A stretch of DNA of 64,000 nt from Novosphingobium sp. BW1 (GCF_008107685.1 NZ_VIRF01000073.1:1-64000); one strand, 5' to 3'; shown: positions 21,659 through 31,064, counted from the stretch's first letter. Made by a program: numbers and translations. Notes: generated by a model from the sequence alone, not told the origin.

Positions 21659-22191
21659 TGAGCCGCATTGGTAAGAGGGCGGTTGCTATTCCGGCCGGCG
21701 TTACTGCCAAGCTCGAAGGCAACGTGCTGACCGTCAAGGGTCCTAAGGGTACGCTCGAAATGGGCGTGTCTGACCAGGTTACCTACACCGTCGAAGATGG
21801 TTCTGTTGGCGTGTCGCCGATCAACCAGTCGAAGGTGGCTCGCAGCCACTGGGGCATGCAGCGCACGCTCGTCGCCAACCTCGTTGGCGGCGTGACCGAA
21901 GGTTTTTCGAAGGTCCTTGAACTCAAGGGCGTCGGCTACCGCGCACAGGTCCAGGGCAAGAAGCTCAAGCTGCAGCTCGGCTATTCGCACGATGTCGACA
22001 TCGACATCCCCGAAGGTATCGAGATCAAGGCGCCGGATAACACCACCGTCGAGATCTCGGGCATCGACAAGCAGAAGGTCGGCCAGATTGCGGCCGAGAT
22101 TCGTCGCTGGCGCAAGCCTGAGCCTTACAAGGGCAAGGGTATCAAGTACCGCGGCGAGTACATCTTCCGCAAGGAAGGGAAGAAGAAGTAA
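21658..22191 (+). CDS. rplF: 50S ribosomal protein uL6
   Basis: A 177-residue uL6 of normal length near the GTPase-associated centre. It begins [20 protein letters not shown] and carries [20 protein letters not shown] and [20 protein letters not shown]. It overlaps rpsH and rplR by one base each. Confidence 0.97.
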   Translation: MSRIGKRAVAIPAGVTAKLEGNVLTVKGPKGTLEMGVSDQVTYTVEDGSVGVSPINQSKVARSHWGMQRTLVANLVGGVTEGFSKVLELKGVGYRAQVQGKKLKLQLGYSHDVDIDIPEGIEIKAPDNTTVEISGIDKQKVGQIAAEIRRWRKPEPYKGKGIKYRGEYIFRKEGKKK

Positions 22192-22529
22192 TGGCAAAGC
22201 TTTCCCTTTTCCAGCGCCGCCGTCAGCGCGTGCGCACCGCCCTTCGCGCGTCGGCTTCGGGTCGTCCGCGTCTTTCGGTGCACCGCACCGGACGTCACAT
22301 CTACGCCCAGATCATCGACGATGCGCAGGGCCGTACGGTCACTGCTGCCAACACGCTTGGCGGCAAGGGCGCTGACACCGATGCCGCCATCCGCGTGGGC
22401 AAGGAACTCGCCGAGGCCGCCAAGAAGGCGGGCATCACTTCGGTTGTGTTCGATCGCGGCGGCTTCCTCTATCATGGTCGCGTCAAGGCGCTGGCCGATG
22501 CCGCCCGCGAAGGCGGGCTGGAGTTCTGA
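22191..22529 (+). CDS. rplR: 50S ribosomal protein uL18
   Basis: A 112-residue uL18 that carries 5S rRNA to the 50S subunit. [20 protein letters not shown] and [20 protein letters not shown] are conserved. The N-terminus is a few residues shorter than in E. coli. It overlaps the rplF stop by one base; rpsE follows after two bases. Confidence 0.97.
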   Translation: MAKLSLFQRRRQRVRTALRASASGRPRLSVHRTGRHIYAQIIDDAQGRTVTAANTLGGKGADTDAAIRVGKELAEAAKKAGITSVVFDRGGFLYHGRVKALADAAREGGLEF

Positions 22530-22531
22530 GC

Positions 22532-23260
22532 ATGGCTGACGAAAACACCAACACCACCAGCAGTGAGCAGCCTATCGCGGCTGACAACCCGCAGGGCGGT
22601 GCTCCCCAGGAGCAGCGCGAGAGCCGTGATGGCGGTCGTGGTCGTGGCGGCCGTGGCCGTGGCGAGCGCGGTGGCCGTGGCCGTCGTGACGACCGTCGTG
22701 GCCGTCGCGACGACGAGGAGCAGGGCGAAGAGCTGATCGAGAAGCTGGTTCACATCAACCGCGTCTCGAAGACCGTCAAGGGCGGTAAGCGCTTCGGTTT
22801 CGCAGCACTCGTCGTCGTGGGTGACGGCAAGGGTCGCGTCGGCTTTGGCCATGCCAAGGCTCGCGAGGTTCCCGAGGCGATCACCAAGGCAACCGCTTCG
22901 GCCAAGAAGAAGATGATCCGCGTCGCTCTGAAGGAGGGGCGTACCCTTCATCACGACGGCAAGGGCCACTTTGGTGCGGGCCGCGTCAATGTCCGTACGG
23001 CTCCGGCCGGTACCGGCATCATCGCCGGCGGTCCGATGCGCGCCGTGTTCGAGAGCCTGGGCGTCGCTGACGTCGTGACCAAGTCGGTCGGCACCTCGAA
23101 CCCGTACAACATGATCCGCGCCACCTTCGACGCCCTGACCGACCAGTCCTCGCCGAAGGCGGTGGCTCAGCGTCGTGGCAAGAAGGTCTCCGACCTGCTG
23201 GGTCGTGGCGGTGCGACCGAAGCTGAGGCGGAAGCCGCAGCTGAAGCCATCGTGGAGTAA
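22532..23260 (+). CDS. rpsE: 30S ribosomal protein uS5 with RG-rich N-terminal extension
   Basis: A 242-residue uS5, against about 167 in E. coli. The core begins near residue 68 ([20 protein letters not shown]) and contains [19 protein letters not shown] and [20 protein letters not shown]. Ahead of it is a low-complexity stretch of RG/RGG and RRDD repeats at about residues 30-64. A short C-terminal acidic-alanine tail also exceeds the E. coli form. uS5 acts in decoding accuracy and mRNA entry. The extension is predicted to be disordered and to bind RNA; this is inference. Confidence 0.97.
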   Translation: MADENTNTTSSEQPIAADNPQGGAPQEQRESRDGGRGRGGRGRGERGGRGRRDDRRGRRDDEEQGEELIEKLVHINRVSKTVKGGKRFGFAALVVVGDGKGRVGFGHAKAREVPEAITKATASAKKKMIRVALKEGRTLHHDGKGHFGAGRVNVRTAPAGTGIIAGGPMRAVFESLGVADVVTKSVGTSNPYNMIRATFDALTDQSSPKAVAQRRGKKVSDLLGRGGATEAEAEAAAEAIVE

Positions 23261-23266
23261 GCGACA

Positions 23267-23443
23267 ATGGCCAAGATCAAGATCAAGCAGATCGGTTCGC
23301 CGATCCGTCGCCCCGAGAGCCAGAAGAAGATCCTCATCGGTCTGGGCCTCGGCAAGATGCACCGGGTTGTCGAACTCGAGGACACCCCCGAAGTTCGTGG
23401 AGCGATTGCCAAGCTCCCGCACATGGTGGCCGTGGTCGACTGA
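23267..23443 (+). CDS. rpmD: 50S ribosomal protein uL30
   Basis: A 58-residue uL30, read directly from the sequence. It begins [20 protein letters not shown], contains [15 protein letters not shown] and ends LPHMVAVVD. It lies six bases after rpsE. It is normally followed closely by rplO; here a terminator and a lipoprotein gene of about 1.2 kb intervene. Confidence 0.96.
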   Translation: MAKIKIKQIGSPIRRPESQKKILIGLGLGKMHRVVELEDTPEVRGAIAKLPHMVAVVD

Positions 23444-23486
23444 CCTGGCTGCCGCTCCTCCGGGGGCAGCGAGCTGATAATTGAAA

Positions 23487-23517
23487 GGGCTCCGGTGCTT
23501 TGCATCGGGGCCCTTTT
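23487..23517 (+). terminator. intrinsic terminator after rpmD
   Basis: GGGCTCCGGTGC (23487-23498) pairs with GCATCGGGGCCC (23502-23513) through 12 positions, two of them G-T, with a TTT loop and TTTT after. Upstream A residues could extend the stem. It ends the spc group before the inserted lipoprotein gene. Confidence 0.8.
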
Positions 23518-23617
23518 CGCATGGGTTTGGCGGGGAGCTGCGCGATGCAGCTTTCATTCAGGGGCACCTGTGCTATGCGCTCTCGCCTTCTACTCGTCCT
23601 TCCGGGATGTCTTCCAG

Positions 23618-24844
23618 ATGGTAATGCCTGCATCGATGTTACGTGGCCTGCTTGGTTCGGTGTTGTCGCGCCGGTGCGCGCTGGCGGGTGCGCTGGCGCT
23701 TGGTCTGAGCGCGTGCAGCGGGGATGAGCCTGGTTCTGACGGAGCCCTTGTTCCTGAAGGTGAGGCCGTGGCCGTGTGCAACGATTTTCGCGCAGATCCT
23801 AAGGTGCTGGCATCAATGCGTGCCGGAGACATCGCTCTGCGTAGGGCGCTGGCCTCAGGCGCGAGTCCCGATGCCGCTGCGGAGGCAGCCAGCGCCATTG
23901 CGCGCGGTGATTTTCGCCTTGCCGCGGCGACGACACCGAAGGGTGTCTCGCTCGATCTCTACAACGCGCAGTGCCGGCTTCTGGGCAGTCCGGCGGCCTG
24001 GTCAATCCGGGCGCTGGCGTTTGTGCCGGATCTTGCCGCGGCTGAGGGCAGGGGGGCTGATGTTCCCGCCACGGCTTTCGGGCGACAGTACAATGCGGCC
24101 CTCATGGCCGACCCGCACTATCCCTATCGTGATATCTGCCGCCCCGTCTCGGATGTGGGCCCCGAACCCGAGATACGGCCGGACGAGCCGATTTCGCAGC
24201 CCTATGGTTTTGCCGATCTCCAGTCAGGCGAGGCGGTGGACACGATGGGCTATGCTGCGCGCCACAATGCCGTCGGCCAGTTGCGTCGGCTTGTCGAGGC
24301 GCGGCCGCAGGACATCGACAAGCCAGACATGTTCGGCCTCACGCCGCTTGCCTGGGCCATCGCCTATCAGCGCTGGCGTACAGCGGACGTTCTGATCGAG
24401 GCCGGGGCCAGCCCGACAGGGGCGCGTTGCCAGACCGCGATTGATCGCCAGTCGCCCCTGCAAGTCGCGCGCCTCATGCGCTGGACGGATATGATCGGAC
24501 GGCTGCGTTCGTATGTCAGCGAGGAGGAATTCGCCAGCCTGCGGCAGAACCCGCGCTACGACGATGCGAGCCTGGCCGATTTCAATCGTGCGTTTTTCCA
24601 GATCAAGCACCGCTACGATCCGATTCTGCGTCAGCGCCGTTTCTCGCGCTATGAGTTGCAGTTTACCATTGATGAGGCTGGCAATTCGACCAGCTGCGAG
24701 CTGGTACCTGCCTCGAATTCGGCCGAATTCGATGCCGAACTGTGTGAAGTTGCGATGAAGGTCGTGCGTTGGACTCCCGCGCGAGACGCTTTTGCGACCA
24801 CGGTGTCAGGTGATGCCAAGCTGGTCTTCGGTCTCGGCAAGTAG
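23618..24844 (+). CDS. lipoprotein with ankyrin repeats and TonB-C-like domain
   Basis: About 408 residues. A signal peptide ends in the lipobox LSAC (Cys33 from this start), so it is a membrane-anchored lipoprotein. Residues about 208-268 read DTMGYAARHNAVGQLRRLVE, FGLTPLAWAIAYQRWRTADV and LIEAGASPTGA, one to two ankyrin repeats. The C-terminal part from about 345 (YELQFTIDEAGNSTSCELVP through VVRWTPARD) resembles the TonB C-terminal fold with its Cys pair. The start could also be ATG 23624 or 23636. It lies between rpmD and rplO, an unusual place, with a terminator before it and no clear promoter. The function is unknown. Confidence 0.75.
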   Translation: MVMPASMLRGLLGSVLSRRCALAGALALGLSACSGDEPGSDGALVPEGEAVAVCNDFRADPKVLASMRAGDIALRRALASGASPDAAAEAASAIARGDFRLAAATTPKGVSLDLYNAQCRLLGSPAAWSIRALAFVPDLAAAEGRGADVPATAFGRQYNAALMADPHYPYRDICRPVSDVGPEPEIRPDEPISQPYGFADLQSGEAVDTMGYAARHNAVGQLRRLVEARPQDIDKPDMFGLTPLAWAIAYQRWRTADVLIEAGASPTGARCQTAIDRQSPLQVARLMRWTDMIGRLRSYVSEEEFASLRQNPRYDDASLADFNRAFFQIKHRYDPILRQRRFSRYELQFTIDEAGNSTSCELVPASNSAEFDAELCEVAMKVVRWTPARDAFATTVSGDAKLVFGLGK

Positions 24845-24941
24845 GCGCCGGTTCACGATTAGGGGGTGACAGTCCCGGGCCTTTCACCTATGGGGCCCGC
24901 TTCCCATCCAGCGCGATGAAAAGCGAAAGCGAGTGCAGATT

Positions 24942-25421
24942 ATGAATCTTAACGATCTCCGTGACAATGCCGGTGCCCGTCACCGCCGCATGCGTGTCGG
25001 CCGTGGTATCGGTTCGGGCAAGGGCAAGACCTCCGCACGTGGTCAGAAGGGCCAGAAGAGCCGTTCGGGCGTTGCCGTCAAGGGTTTCGAAGGCGGCCAG
25101 ATGCCGCTTCACATGCGCCTGCCGAAGCGCGGCTTCACCAACGCAAAGTTCGCTAAGGACTACGCGGAAGTGAACCTGGGCATGATTCAGAAGGCGATCG
25201 ACGCCGGCAAGCTCGACATCTCGGGCACCGTCGATCACGCAGCTCTGAAGGCTGCTAACCTTGCTCGTGGTGGCAAGGACGGCGTGCGTCTCCTGGGCAA
25301 GGGTGAACTCACCGCCAAGGTCGAATTCAACGTTGCCGGTGCCTCGAAGGGCGCTGTGGAAGCCGTTGAAAAGGCTGGTGGCAAGGTGATCCTTCCCGCC
25401 AAGGAAGCCGCCGAGGCCTGA
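24942..25421 (+). CDS. rplO: 50S ribosomal protein uL15
   Basis: A 159-residue uL15. [20 protein letters not shown] and [20 protein letters not shown] are diagnostic. The C-terminus is slightly extended. The ATG at 24942 is preferred over an in-frame GTG at 24933. It lies 97 bases after the lipoprotein gene and is therefore separated from rpmD, its usual neighbour. Confidence 0.96.
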   Translation: MNLNDLRDNAGARHRRMRVGRGIGSGKGKTSARGQKGQKSRSGVAVKGFEGGQMPLHMRLPKRGFTNAKFAKDYAEVNLGMIQKAIDAGKLDISGTVDHAALKAANLARGGKDGVRLLGKGELTAKVEFNVAGASKGAVEAVEKAGGKVILPAKEAAEA

Positions 25422-25448
25422 TTCGCCGAGGTGCGGTAACGCAATAAG

Positions 25449-25481
25449 GAGAGGGCGGAGCGCAGCGCGTTTCGCCCTCTC
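25449..25481 (+). repeat. inverted repeat between rplO and secY
   Basis: GAGAGGGCG (25449-25457) and CGCCCTCTC (25473-25481) are perfect 9-bp arms around a 15-base loop. No T-tract follows. It lies 27 bases after the rplO stop and about 180 before secY, and could stabilise or process the mRNA. Confidence 0.55.
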
Positions 25482-25660
25482 GTGCGTTTCGCCACCACGG
25501 TACTGCGCGATTCATGTGGGATTCGCACGCCGAAGGTGGCACGGAGGGTTCCCGCCCTCCTACGAATGTCTATATGGACGGACTGGAACGCGGGTTCGAC
25601 AAGGGTGCTCTCAGCAGCTAAGGCCGAATCCGATCACGCTATTCGAGGCTTAATACACTC

Positions 25661-27028
25661 ATGGCTTCCCGTGCCGACAATATCGCCAGCTCGCTGAGCC
25701 TGAGCAATTTCTCCAAGGCCACCGAACTGAAGAAGCGCATCTGGTTTACGATCGGTGCGCTTATCGTTTTCCGTTTTCTGAGCTTCGTACCGCTGCCGGG
25801 CGTGGACGCCCGTATACTCAGCGAGCTCTACAGCCAGACCCAGGGCGGCATCCTCGACCTGTTCAACACTTTCTCGGGTGGTTCGCTCTCGCGCATGAGC
25901 CTGATTGCCCTGGGTGTCATGCCTTACATCACGGCCTCGATTGTGGTGCAGCTGGCTGCCTCGCTTCATCCCGCGCTCATGGCGTTGAAGAAGGAAGGTG
26001 AGGCTGGTCGCAAGAAGCTGAACCAGTACACCCGTTACGGCACGGTCGGCCTCTGCGCCATCCAGGGTTACTTCCTGGCCGTGAGCCTGGAAGCCTACGG
26101 CGCCTCGAGCGGTCTTCCCGCCGTCGTTGATCCGGGCATCCTGTTCCGCATTGGCGCGGTCATCAGCCTGGTTGGTGGCACCATGTTCCTGCTGTGGCTG
26201 GGTGAGCAGATCACCTCGCGCGGTATCGGCAATGGCGTGTCGCTGATCATCATGGCCGGTATCGTCGCGCAGATGCCGACCTTCGCGTCCAACCTGGGTC
26301 AGGCCTATTCGGCCGGGGACACCGGTTCGCTGCTCATCATGTTCCTGATCGCACTGATCGTTGCGATGATCCTGCTGATCTGCTTCTTCGAGCGCGCTCA
26401 GCGCCGCTTGCTGATCCAGTATCCCAAGCGTGCGACTCAGCGCGGCATGATGCAGGCCGACCGCAGCCACCTGCCGCTCAAGATCAATACGGCCGGCGTA
26501 ATCCCTCCGATCTTCGCGAGTTCGCTGCTGCTGCTGCCGCTCACCATCACCCAGTTCGCCGGCAATTCGCTGCAGCCGGACTCGACGATGGGCAAGATCG
26601 TGGTGTCGCTGAACCAGTATCTGGGGCACGGCAAGCCGCTCTACATGCTGTTCTATGCCGCTGGCATCATCTTCTTCAGCTTTTTCTACACCGCGGTTGT
26701 GTTCAATCCGGAAGAAACGGCGGAGAACCTCAAGAAGAACGGTGGCTTCATTCCCGGCATTCGCCCGGGCAAAAACACCGCGAACTACCTTGATTACGTG
26801 CTGACCCGCGTGACGGTGATCGGTGCGGCTTACCTCACGGCGGTGTGCTGCATTCCCGAGTGGTTCCTGGCCCAGACCGGTCTTCCGCTGCTGTTCATGG
26901 GCGGCACCAGCCTGCTGATCGTTGTCAACGTGACCGTGGACACCATCACGCAGATCCAATCGCATCTGCTGGCGCACCAGTACGGCGATCTCATAAAGAA
27001 GGCGAAGCTGAAAGGTCGCATGCGCTAA
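25661..27028 (+). CDS. secY: protein translocase subunit SecY
   Basis: A 455-residue central channel of the Sec translocon in the inner membrane. Ten hydrophobic segments are visible. The plug region follows ARILSELYSQTQGGILDLFN, and later segments include PLKINTAGVIPPIFASSLLL and FIPGIRPGKNTANYLDYVLT, the cytosolic loops contacting SecA and the ribosome. A 239-base gap separates it from rplO. adk follows after 41 bases. Confidence 0.98.
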   Translation: MASRADNIASSLSLSNFSKATELKKRIWFTIGALIVFRFLSFVPLPGVDARILSELYSQTQGGILDLFNTFSGGSLSRMSLIALGVMPYITASIVVQLAASLHPALMALKKEGEAGRKKLNQYTRYGTVGLCAIQGYFLAVSLEAYGASSGLPAVVDPGILFRIGAVISLVGGTMFLLWLGEQITSRGIGNGVSLIIMAGIVAQMPTFASNLGQAYSAGDTGSLLIMFLIALIVAMILLICFFERAQRRLLIQYPKRATQRGMMQADRSHLPLKINTAGVIPPIFASSLLLLPLTITQFAGNSLQPDSTMGKIVVSLNQYLGHGKPLYMLFYAAGIIFFSFFYTAVVFNPEETAENLKKNGGFIPGIRPGKNTANYLDYVLTRVTVIGAAYLTAVCCIPEWFLAQTGLPLLFMGGTSLLIVVNVTVDTITQIQSHLLAHQYGDLIKKAKLKGRMR

Positions 27029-27069
27029 GCGCAAGCGTACGCCGAAACGTAGAACTGAGGGGGTTACGC

Positions 27070-27717
27070 GTGAATATCATTCTTCTTGGGCCGCCGGGGG
27101 CGGGCAAGGGAACGCAGGCACAGCGCCTGGTTGAGCGCCATGGCATGCGCCAGCTATCGACTGGCGACATGCTGCGGGCCGCGGTCAAGGCGGGCACGCC
27201 GACAGGGCTCGAGGCCAAGGCGATCATGGAGCGGGGCGAACTCGTCTCGGACGCCATCGTTTCGGCGCTGATTGGTGATGAGCTCGATGCGATGGGGCCG
27301 GATACCGGGGCCATTTTCGACGGGTATCCGCGCACGGCCGCCCAGGCTGAAGCGCTGGATGGCATCCTTGCCGAGCGCGGTCGCAAGCTCGACCACGTAA
27401 TCGAGCTGGGTGTTGACGAGGAAGCGCTGGTCGAGCGCATCACGGGGCGCTTCACCTGTGCAGCGTGTGGCAAGGGCTATCACGACAGCTTTGAGCAGCC
27501 CAAGGTTCCGGGAACGTGCGACAAGTGCGGTGGCACCGAGTTCAAGCGCCGTCCGGATGACAACGCCGAGACCGTACGCACGCGCCTGGCCGAATACCGT
27601 GCGAAGACGGCGCCGATCCTTCCGATCTATGAAGAGCGCGGGATCGTTGCCAAGGTCGACGGGATGGCCGACATGGACGATGTGACCGCCTCCATCGAAG
27701 GCGTCCTCGCCAAGTAG
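27070..27717 (+). CDS. adk: adenylate kinase with Cys4 zinc LID
   Basis: A 215-residue enzyme that interconverts AMP + ATP and 2 ADP. The P-loop is GPPGAGKGT (8-15), and the AMP site includes LSTGDMLRAAVKAGTP and DGYPRTAAQAE. The long LID domain carries C130-X2-C133 and C150-X2-C153, a tetracysteine zinc site; E. coli Adk has a hydrogen-bonded His-Ser-Asp-Thr set instead. GTG start at 27070. It is last in the rplO-secY-adk group and is followed by a terminator. Confidence 0.97.
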   Translation: MNIILLGPPGAGKGTQAQRLVERHGMRQLSTGDMLRAAVKAGTPTGLEAKAIMERGELVSDAIVSALIGDELDAMGPDTGAIFDGYPRTAAQAEALDGILAERGRKLDHVIELGVDEEALVERITGRFTCAACGKGYHDSFEQPKVPGTCDKCGGTEFKRRPDDNAETVRTRLAEYRAKTAPILPIYEERGIVAKVDGMADMDDVTASIEGVLAK

Positions 27718-27732
27718 GCATTGGAAAACAAG

Positions 27733-27757
27733 CCGGGGCGATTGTCCCGGTTTTTTT
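27733..27757 (+). terminator. intrinsic terminator after adk
   Basis: CCGGGGC (27733-27739) pairs with GTCCCGG (27744-27750) around a GATT loop, with one G-T pair, followed by seven T. It lies directly downstream of adk. Confidence 0.9.
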
Positions 27758-27797
27758 CTGGCCTTCGTACGTCTTTGTCGGCAAGACTATAGGCTTC

Positions 27798-28520
27798 ATG
27801 AAGATCTCGCGTTTCCGCCATCGCACTGCTGTTCTCGCCGCCGCCACTTTGGGCCTGGGCGCACCTTATCTGGCCGAGGCCAAGGTTGCCGAAGTCAATG
27901 AGCGTGGCTTCGTCGTGCGCCACATGGTTGAGATTCCTTCCAGTGTGGACAAGAGTTGGGACGCGGTAGTGCACCCGGCAGGATGGTGGGATTCGGCGCA
28001 TACCTGGTCCGGGGACGCTGCCAATCTCTCCATCGATCCCAAGGCAGGTGGCTGCTTCTGTGAGTTGCTGCCTCACGACACGTCGCCGCGCGGGGCACCC
28101 AAGGGCAGTGTCGAGCATATGCGGGTGGTCTATATCGAGCGTCCGCGCGTGCTGCGCATGACAGGCGCGCTTGGTCCGCTGCAGTCCGAAGCGGTGAACG
28201 GGACACTCACGATCCAGCTCAAGCCGCGGGATGGGGAGGGCGATGCTACGGTTCTGCTCCTCGAATACGTGGTTGGCGGCTATATGCGCCAGCCCGTCGA
28301 AAGGATGGCCGGATCGGTCGATACCATGCTCGGAGCCCAGCTTGAGCGCCTTACGTCCGAGCTTGGTGGGGCTTTTGCACAGGCCTTTCCCGGCGGCGAT
28401 CTCGGGCTCGATCCCGTGCCTGAGGCGGATCTCAAGGTAGAGGCCAAGGTCGAGGAGGCGCCGGTTGGCATCGAACCGCTGGCGCCCGAGCCTCCAGAAG
28501 GTGAGGTAATCGAGCGTTGA
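27798..28520 (+). CDS. secreted SRPBCC/START-like protein
   Basis: A 240-residue protein with a Sec signal peptide (cleavage near AEA, residue 28). The middle resembles the helix-grip fold of SRPBCC proteins: VVRHMVEIPSSVDKSWDAVV near the start, a central VLRMTGALGPLQSEAVNGTL and the closing helix with VERMAGSVDTMLGAQLERLT. Such folds bind hydrophobic ligands. The last 45 residues are Pro/Glu/Val-rich and probably disordered. It sits between the adk terminator and the rpsM promoter. The ligand and role are unknown. Confidence 0.7.
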   Translation: MKISRFRHRTAVLAAATLGLGAPYLAEAKVAEVNERGFVVRHMVEIPSSVDKSWDAVVHPAGWWDSAHTWSGDAANLSIDPKAGGCFCELLPHDTSPRGAPKGSVEHMRVVYIERPRVLRMTGALGPLQSEAVNGTLTIQLKPRDGEGDATVLLLEYVVGGYMRQPVERMAGSVDTMLGAQLERLTSELGGAFAQAFPGGDLGLDPVPEADLKVEAKVEEAPVGIEPLAPEPPEGEVIER

Positions 28521-28827
28521 GCGTGCAAGAAGAGCAATCCGTTGTGCGAGGTGCACTTTGACGCGAGAGCCCTTGCAAGGTATAATCGATTCAGCGCTTG
28601 ACCGGGCTGCGCAAATCTTGGCGCAAGGCTCGCAATTCGTGTCGGCTGCATTGACAGGTCTGCCGAATCGTTTTAAGCGCCCCCTTCACTCGACAGAATC
28701 GCTGCGTCCGGATGGTCTGGCTTTGAGTAAGTCGCCTGCCGGTCGGTTCGCGTTTGTGGATCGGGTGGTTTGTTTCAGCGTTGAGATAGGGGAGCGGCGA
28801 CGCGCCCCTGTGGAGCAGGAGATTTAA
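28521..28827. other. rpsM upstream region and leader
   Basis: 307 bases between the SRPBCC gene and rpsM. It holds the strong promoter at 28558-28586 and about 235 bases of leader, ending with the RBS GGAGCAGGAG before the GTG start. An open frame beginning at 28558 starts inside the promoter and is not credible. Confidence 0.7.
28558..28586 (+). promoter_or_regulatory. near-consensus housekeeping promoter for rpsM-rpsK-rpoA
   Basis: TTGACG (28558-28563), exactly 17 bases, and TATAAT (28581-28586). This is the best promoter I found in the window. It lies about 240 bases upstream of rpsM, downstream of the adk terminator and the SRPBCC gene, so it should drive rpsM, rpsK and rpoA independently of the upstream ribosomal genes. 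Confidence 0.8.
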
Positions 28828-29196
28828 GTGGCTCGTATTGCCGGGGTGAACATCCCCACCAACAAGCGCGTGATCATCGCGCTCACCTACATTCACGGTA
28901 TTGGTCGCACCAAGGCCGTCGAGATCGCCGACAAGCTCGGCATTGATCACACCCGCCGCATCCAGGATCTTTCGGACGCCGAAGTGCTCCAGATCCGCGA
29001 AACCATCGATGCCGATCACCTCGTGGAAGGTGACCTTCGTCGTGAAACCGCGATGAACATCAAGCGCCTGATGGACCTCGCCTGCTACCGTGGCCTGCGT
29101 CATCGCAAGGGTCTTCCGGTCCGTGGCCAGCGCACGCACACCAATGCGCGCACCCGCAAGGGCAAGGCCAAGCCGATCGCCGGCAAGAAGAAGTAA
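28828..29196 (+). CDS. rpsM: 30S ribosomal protein uS13
   Basis: A 122-residue uS13 in the 30S head, touching the P-site t[23 protein letters not shown] and [20 protein letters not shown] are conserved, and the basic C-terminal tail ends [11 protein letters not shown] start with GGAGCAGGAG eleven bases upstream. It is the first gene of the rpsM-rpsK-rpoA unit; rpsD is absent from it, as usual in alphaproteobacteria. Confidence 0.97.
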   Translation: MARIAGVNIPTNKRVIIALTYIHGIGRTKAVEIADKLGIDHTRRIQDLSDAEVLQIRETIDADHLVEGDLRRETAMNIKRLMDLACYRGLRHRKGLPVRGQRTHTNARTRKGKAKPIAGKKK

Positions 29197-29256
29197 GCAC
29201 GGGAACCTTAAAGGTTTTCGGTTTCCCGCAGCGACTATTCGACAGGATACACGAAC

Positions 29257-29646
29257 ATGGCACGCGAACCCCAGCGCATTAAGCGGCGCGAGCGCAAGAA
29301 CATCACGAGCGGCATTGCCCACGTCAACGCCAGCTTCAACAACACCATGGTGACCATCACCGACGCCCAGGGCAATGCGATCAGCTGGTCCTCGGCCGGC
29401 ATGATGGGCTTCAAGGGCAGCCGCAAGTCGACCCCGTACGCCGCTCAGGTGGCTGCGGACGACGCTGGCAAGAAGGCCGCCGAGCACGGCGTCCGTACCC
29501 TCGAGGTCGAAGTCAAGGGCCCGGGTTCGGGACGTGAGAGCGCGCTTCGCGCCCTTCAGGCTGTCGGCTTCACCATCACGTCGATCCGCGACGTGACCCC
29601 GATCCCGCACAACGGCGTTCGTCCTTCGAAGCGCCGCCGCGTCTGA
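29257..29646 (+). CDS. rpsK: 30S ribosomal protein uS11
   Basis: A 129-residue uS11 of standard length at the E site and platform. [20 protein letters not shown] and [20 protein letters not shown] are family signatures. It is separated from rpsM by 60 bases and from rpoA by about 110 bases. Confidence 0.97.
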   Translation: MAREPQRIKRRERKNITSGIAHVNASFNNTMVTITDAQGNAISWSSAGMMGFKGSRKSTPYAAQVAADDAGKKAAEHGVRTLEVEVKGPGSGRESALRALQAVGFTITSIRDVTPIPHNGVRPSKRRRV

Positions 29647-29758
29647 TCGACCTTTTTGCGGGCGGCGAACCGGTCGTCGCCCGTTTTCAGGAGCGTTTCA
29701 TGGGCTCATTTCAATGGGCTCCTGGGCGCAACCGCCATCGTAATCCCAGGGGAAGTCC

Positions 29759-30826
29759 ATGACTGTCAACATCAAGAACTGGCAGGAACTCAAGAAGCCG
29801 AACAGCCTTGAGGTCAAGCCGGGACCCGACCCCAAGCTGAAGGCAACCTTCGTTGCCGAACCTCTCGAGCGCGGTTTTGGTCTTACGCTCGGTAACGCGC
29901 TGCGGCGCGTTCTTCTGTCTTCGCTGCAAGGCGCTGCGATCACCTCGATCAAGATCGAGAACGTGCTGCACGAGTTCTCGTCGTTGGCGGGTGTGCGTGA
30001 AGACGTCACCGACATTGTCCTGAACGTGAAGCAGATCGCCCTCAAGATGCAGGGTGAAGGCCCCAAGCGTCTTCAGCTCTCGGCCACCGGCCCGGCGCAG
30101 GTGAAGGCGGGTGACATCGCCGTTTCGGGCGACATCGAGGTCATGAACAAGGACCTCGTGATCTGCACGCTCGACGAGGGTGCGGTCCTGAACATGGAAC
30201 TCACCGCGGATACCGGCAAGGGCTATGTACCTGCCGTCGGTAACCGTCCGGTTGACGCGCCGATCGGTCTCATCCCGGTTGACTCGCTCTACTCGCCGGT
30301 TCGCCAGGTGAGCTACAAGGTCGAGAACGCCCGCGTTGGCCAGGAGCTCGACTACGACAAGCTCAGCTTGACTGTCGAAACCGACGGCACCGTGACTCCC
30401 GAAGATGCCGTGGCCTACTCGGCCCGCATCCTGCAGGACCAGCTGGCGCTGTTTGTCCACTTCGAGGACATCGCCCCCGTCGGTCAGCCGGCGATGGTCG
30501 GCATGGCTGCCGGCGGTACGCAGAGCCAGGAAGAGAGCGACACCAACCAGCTCAACCGTTACCTTCTCAAGAAGGTCGACGAACTCGAGCTGTCGGTCCG
30601 CTCGGCCAACTGTCTCAAGAACGACAACATCATCTACATCGGCGATCTGGTCCAGAAAACCGAGGCCGAGATGCTGCGAACGCCGAACTTCGGCCGCAAA
30701 TCGCTCAACGAGATCAAGGAAGTTCTCTCCTCGATGGGTCTGCGCCTCGGCATGGACATCCCGGGCTGGCCGCCCGAAAACATCGAAGAGATGGCCAAGA
30801 AGCTGGAGCAGGAACTGCTCGGCTGA
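29759..30826 (+). CDS. rpoA: RNA polymerase alpha subunit
   Basis: A 355-residue alpha subunit. The N-terminal domain (to about 235) contains [20 protein letters not shown], which drives dimer formation and assembly of beta and beta'. The C-terminal domain carries [20 protein letters not shown] and [20 protein letters not shown], which contact UP elements and activators. It is longer than E. coli (329), as in other alphaproteobacteria. An AGGGGAAGTCC precedes the ATG, and a terminator follows. Confidence 0.98.
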   Translation: MTVNIKNWQELKKPNSLEVKPGPDPKLKATFVAEPLERGFGLTLGNALRRVLLSSLQGAAITSIKIENVLHEFSSLAGVREDVTDIVLNVKQIALKMQGEGPKRLQLSATGPAQVKAGDIAVSGDIEVMNKDLVICTLDEGAVLNMELTADTGKGYVPAVGNRPVDAPIGLIPVDSLYSPVRQVSYKVENARVGQELDYDKLSLTVETDGTVTPEDAVAYSARILQDQLALFVHFEDIAPVGQPAMVGMAAGGTQSQEESDTNQLNRYLLKKVDELELSVRSANCLKNDNIIYIGDLVQKTEAEMLRTPNFGRKSLNEIKEVLSSMGLRLGMDIPGWPPENIEEMAKKLEQELLG

Positions 30827-30852
30827 TCGGTCCTTCCGATACCAAATTGAAG

Positions 30853-30882
30853 AGGCCCTGCAGGAAACTGCGGGGCCTTTTT
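30853..30882 (+). terminator. intrinsic terminator after rpoA
   Basis: An 11-bp stem (30853-30863 with 30868-30878, one T-G pair) closed by a GAAA tetraloop and followed by T residues. It separates rpoA from the VOC gene. Confidence 0.9.
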
Positions 30883-31064
30883 CTTCGGAGGTTCGAAAAG
30901 GGGGATTTCGAGAGCCGTCGCCTGTCTTGGCCAGGGTATGCCGGATGCACTGGCTCACACGTTCCCTAGGTAAATCCTACTTTTCGTTGAGGGTGTGCCT
31001 TGGCGGGGGGAGGTCGATCAGACAGTCCGCAGGGGCAAGGGATGATGAATCGCTTGCTTGCCTC

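Noticed and set aside
25482..25697. 71-codon open frame across the rplO-secY gap
   Set aside because: It runs into secY out of frame and lacks an RBS.
28558..28827. 89-codon open frame upstream of rpsM
   Set aside because: It begins inside the -35 of the rpsM promoter and has no recognisable sequence.
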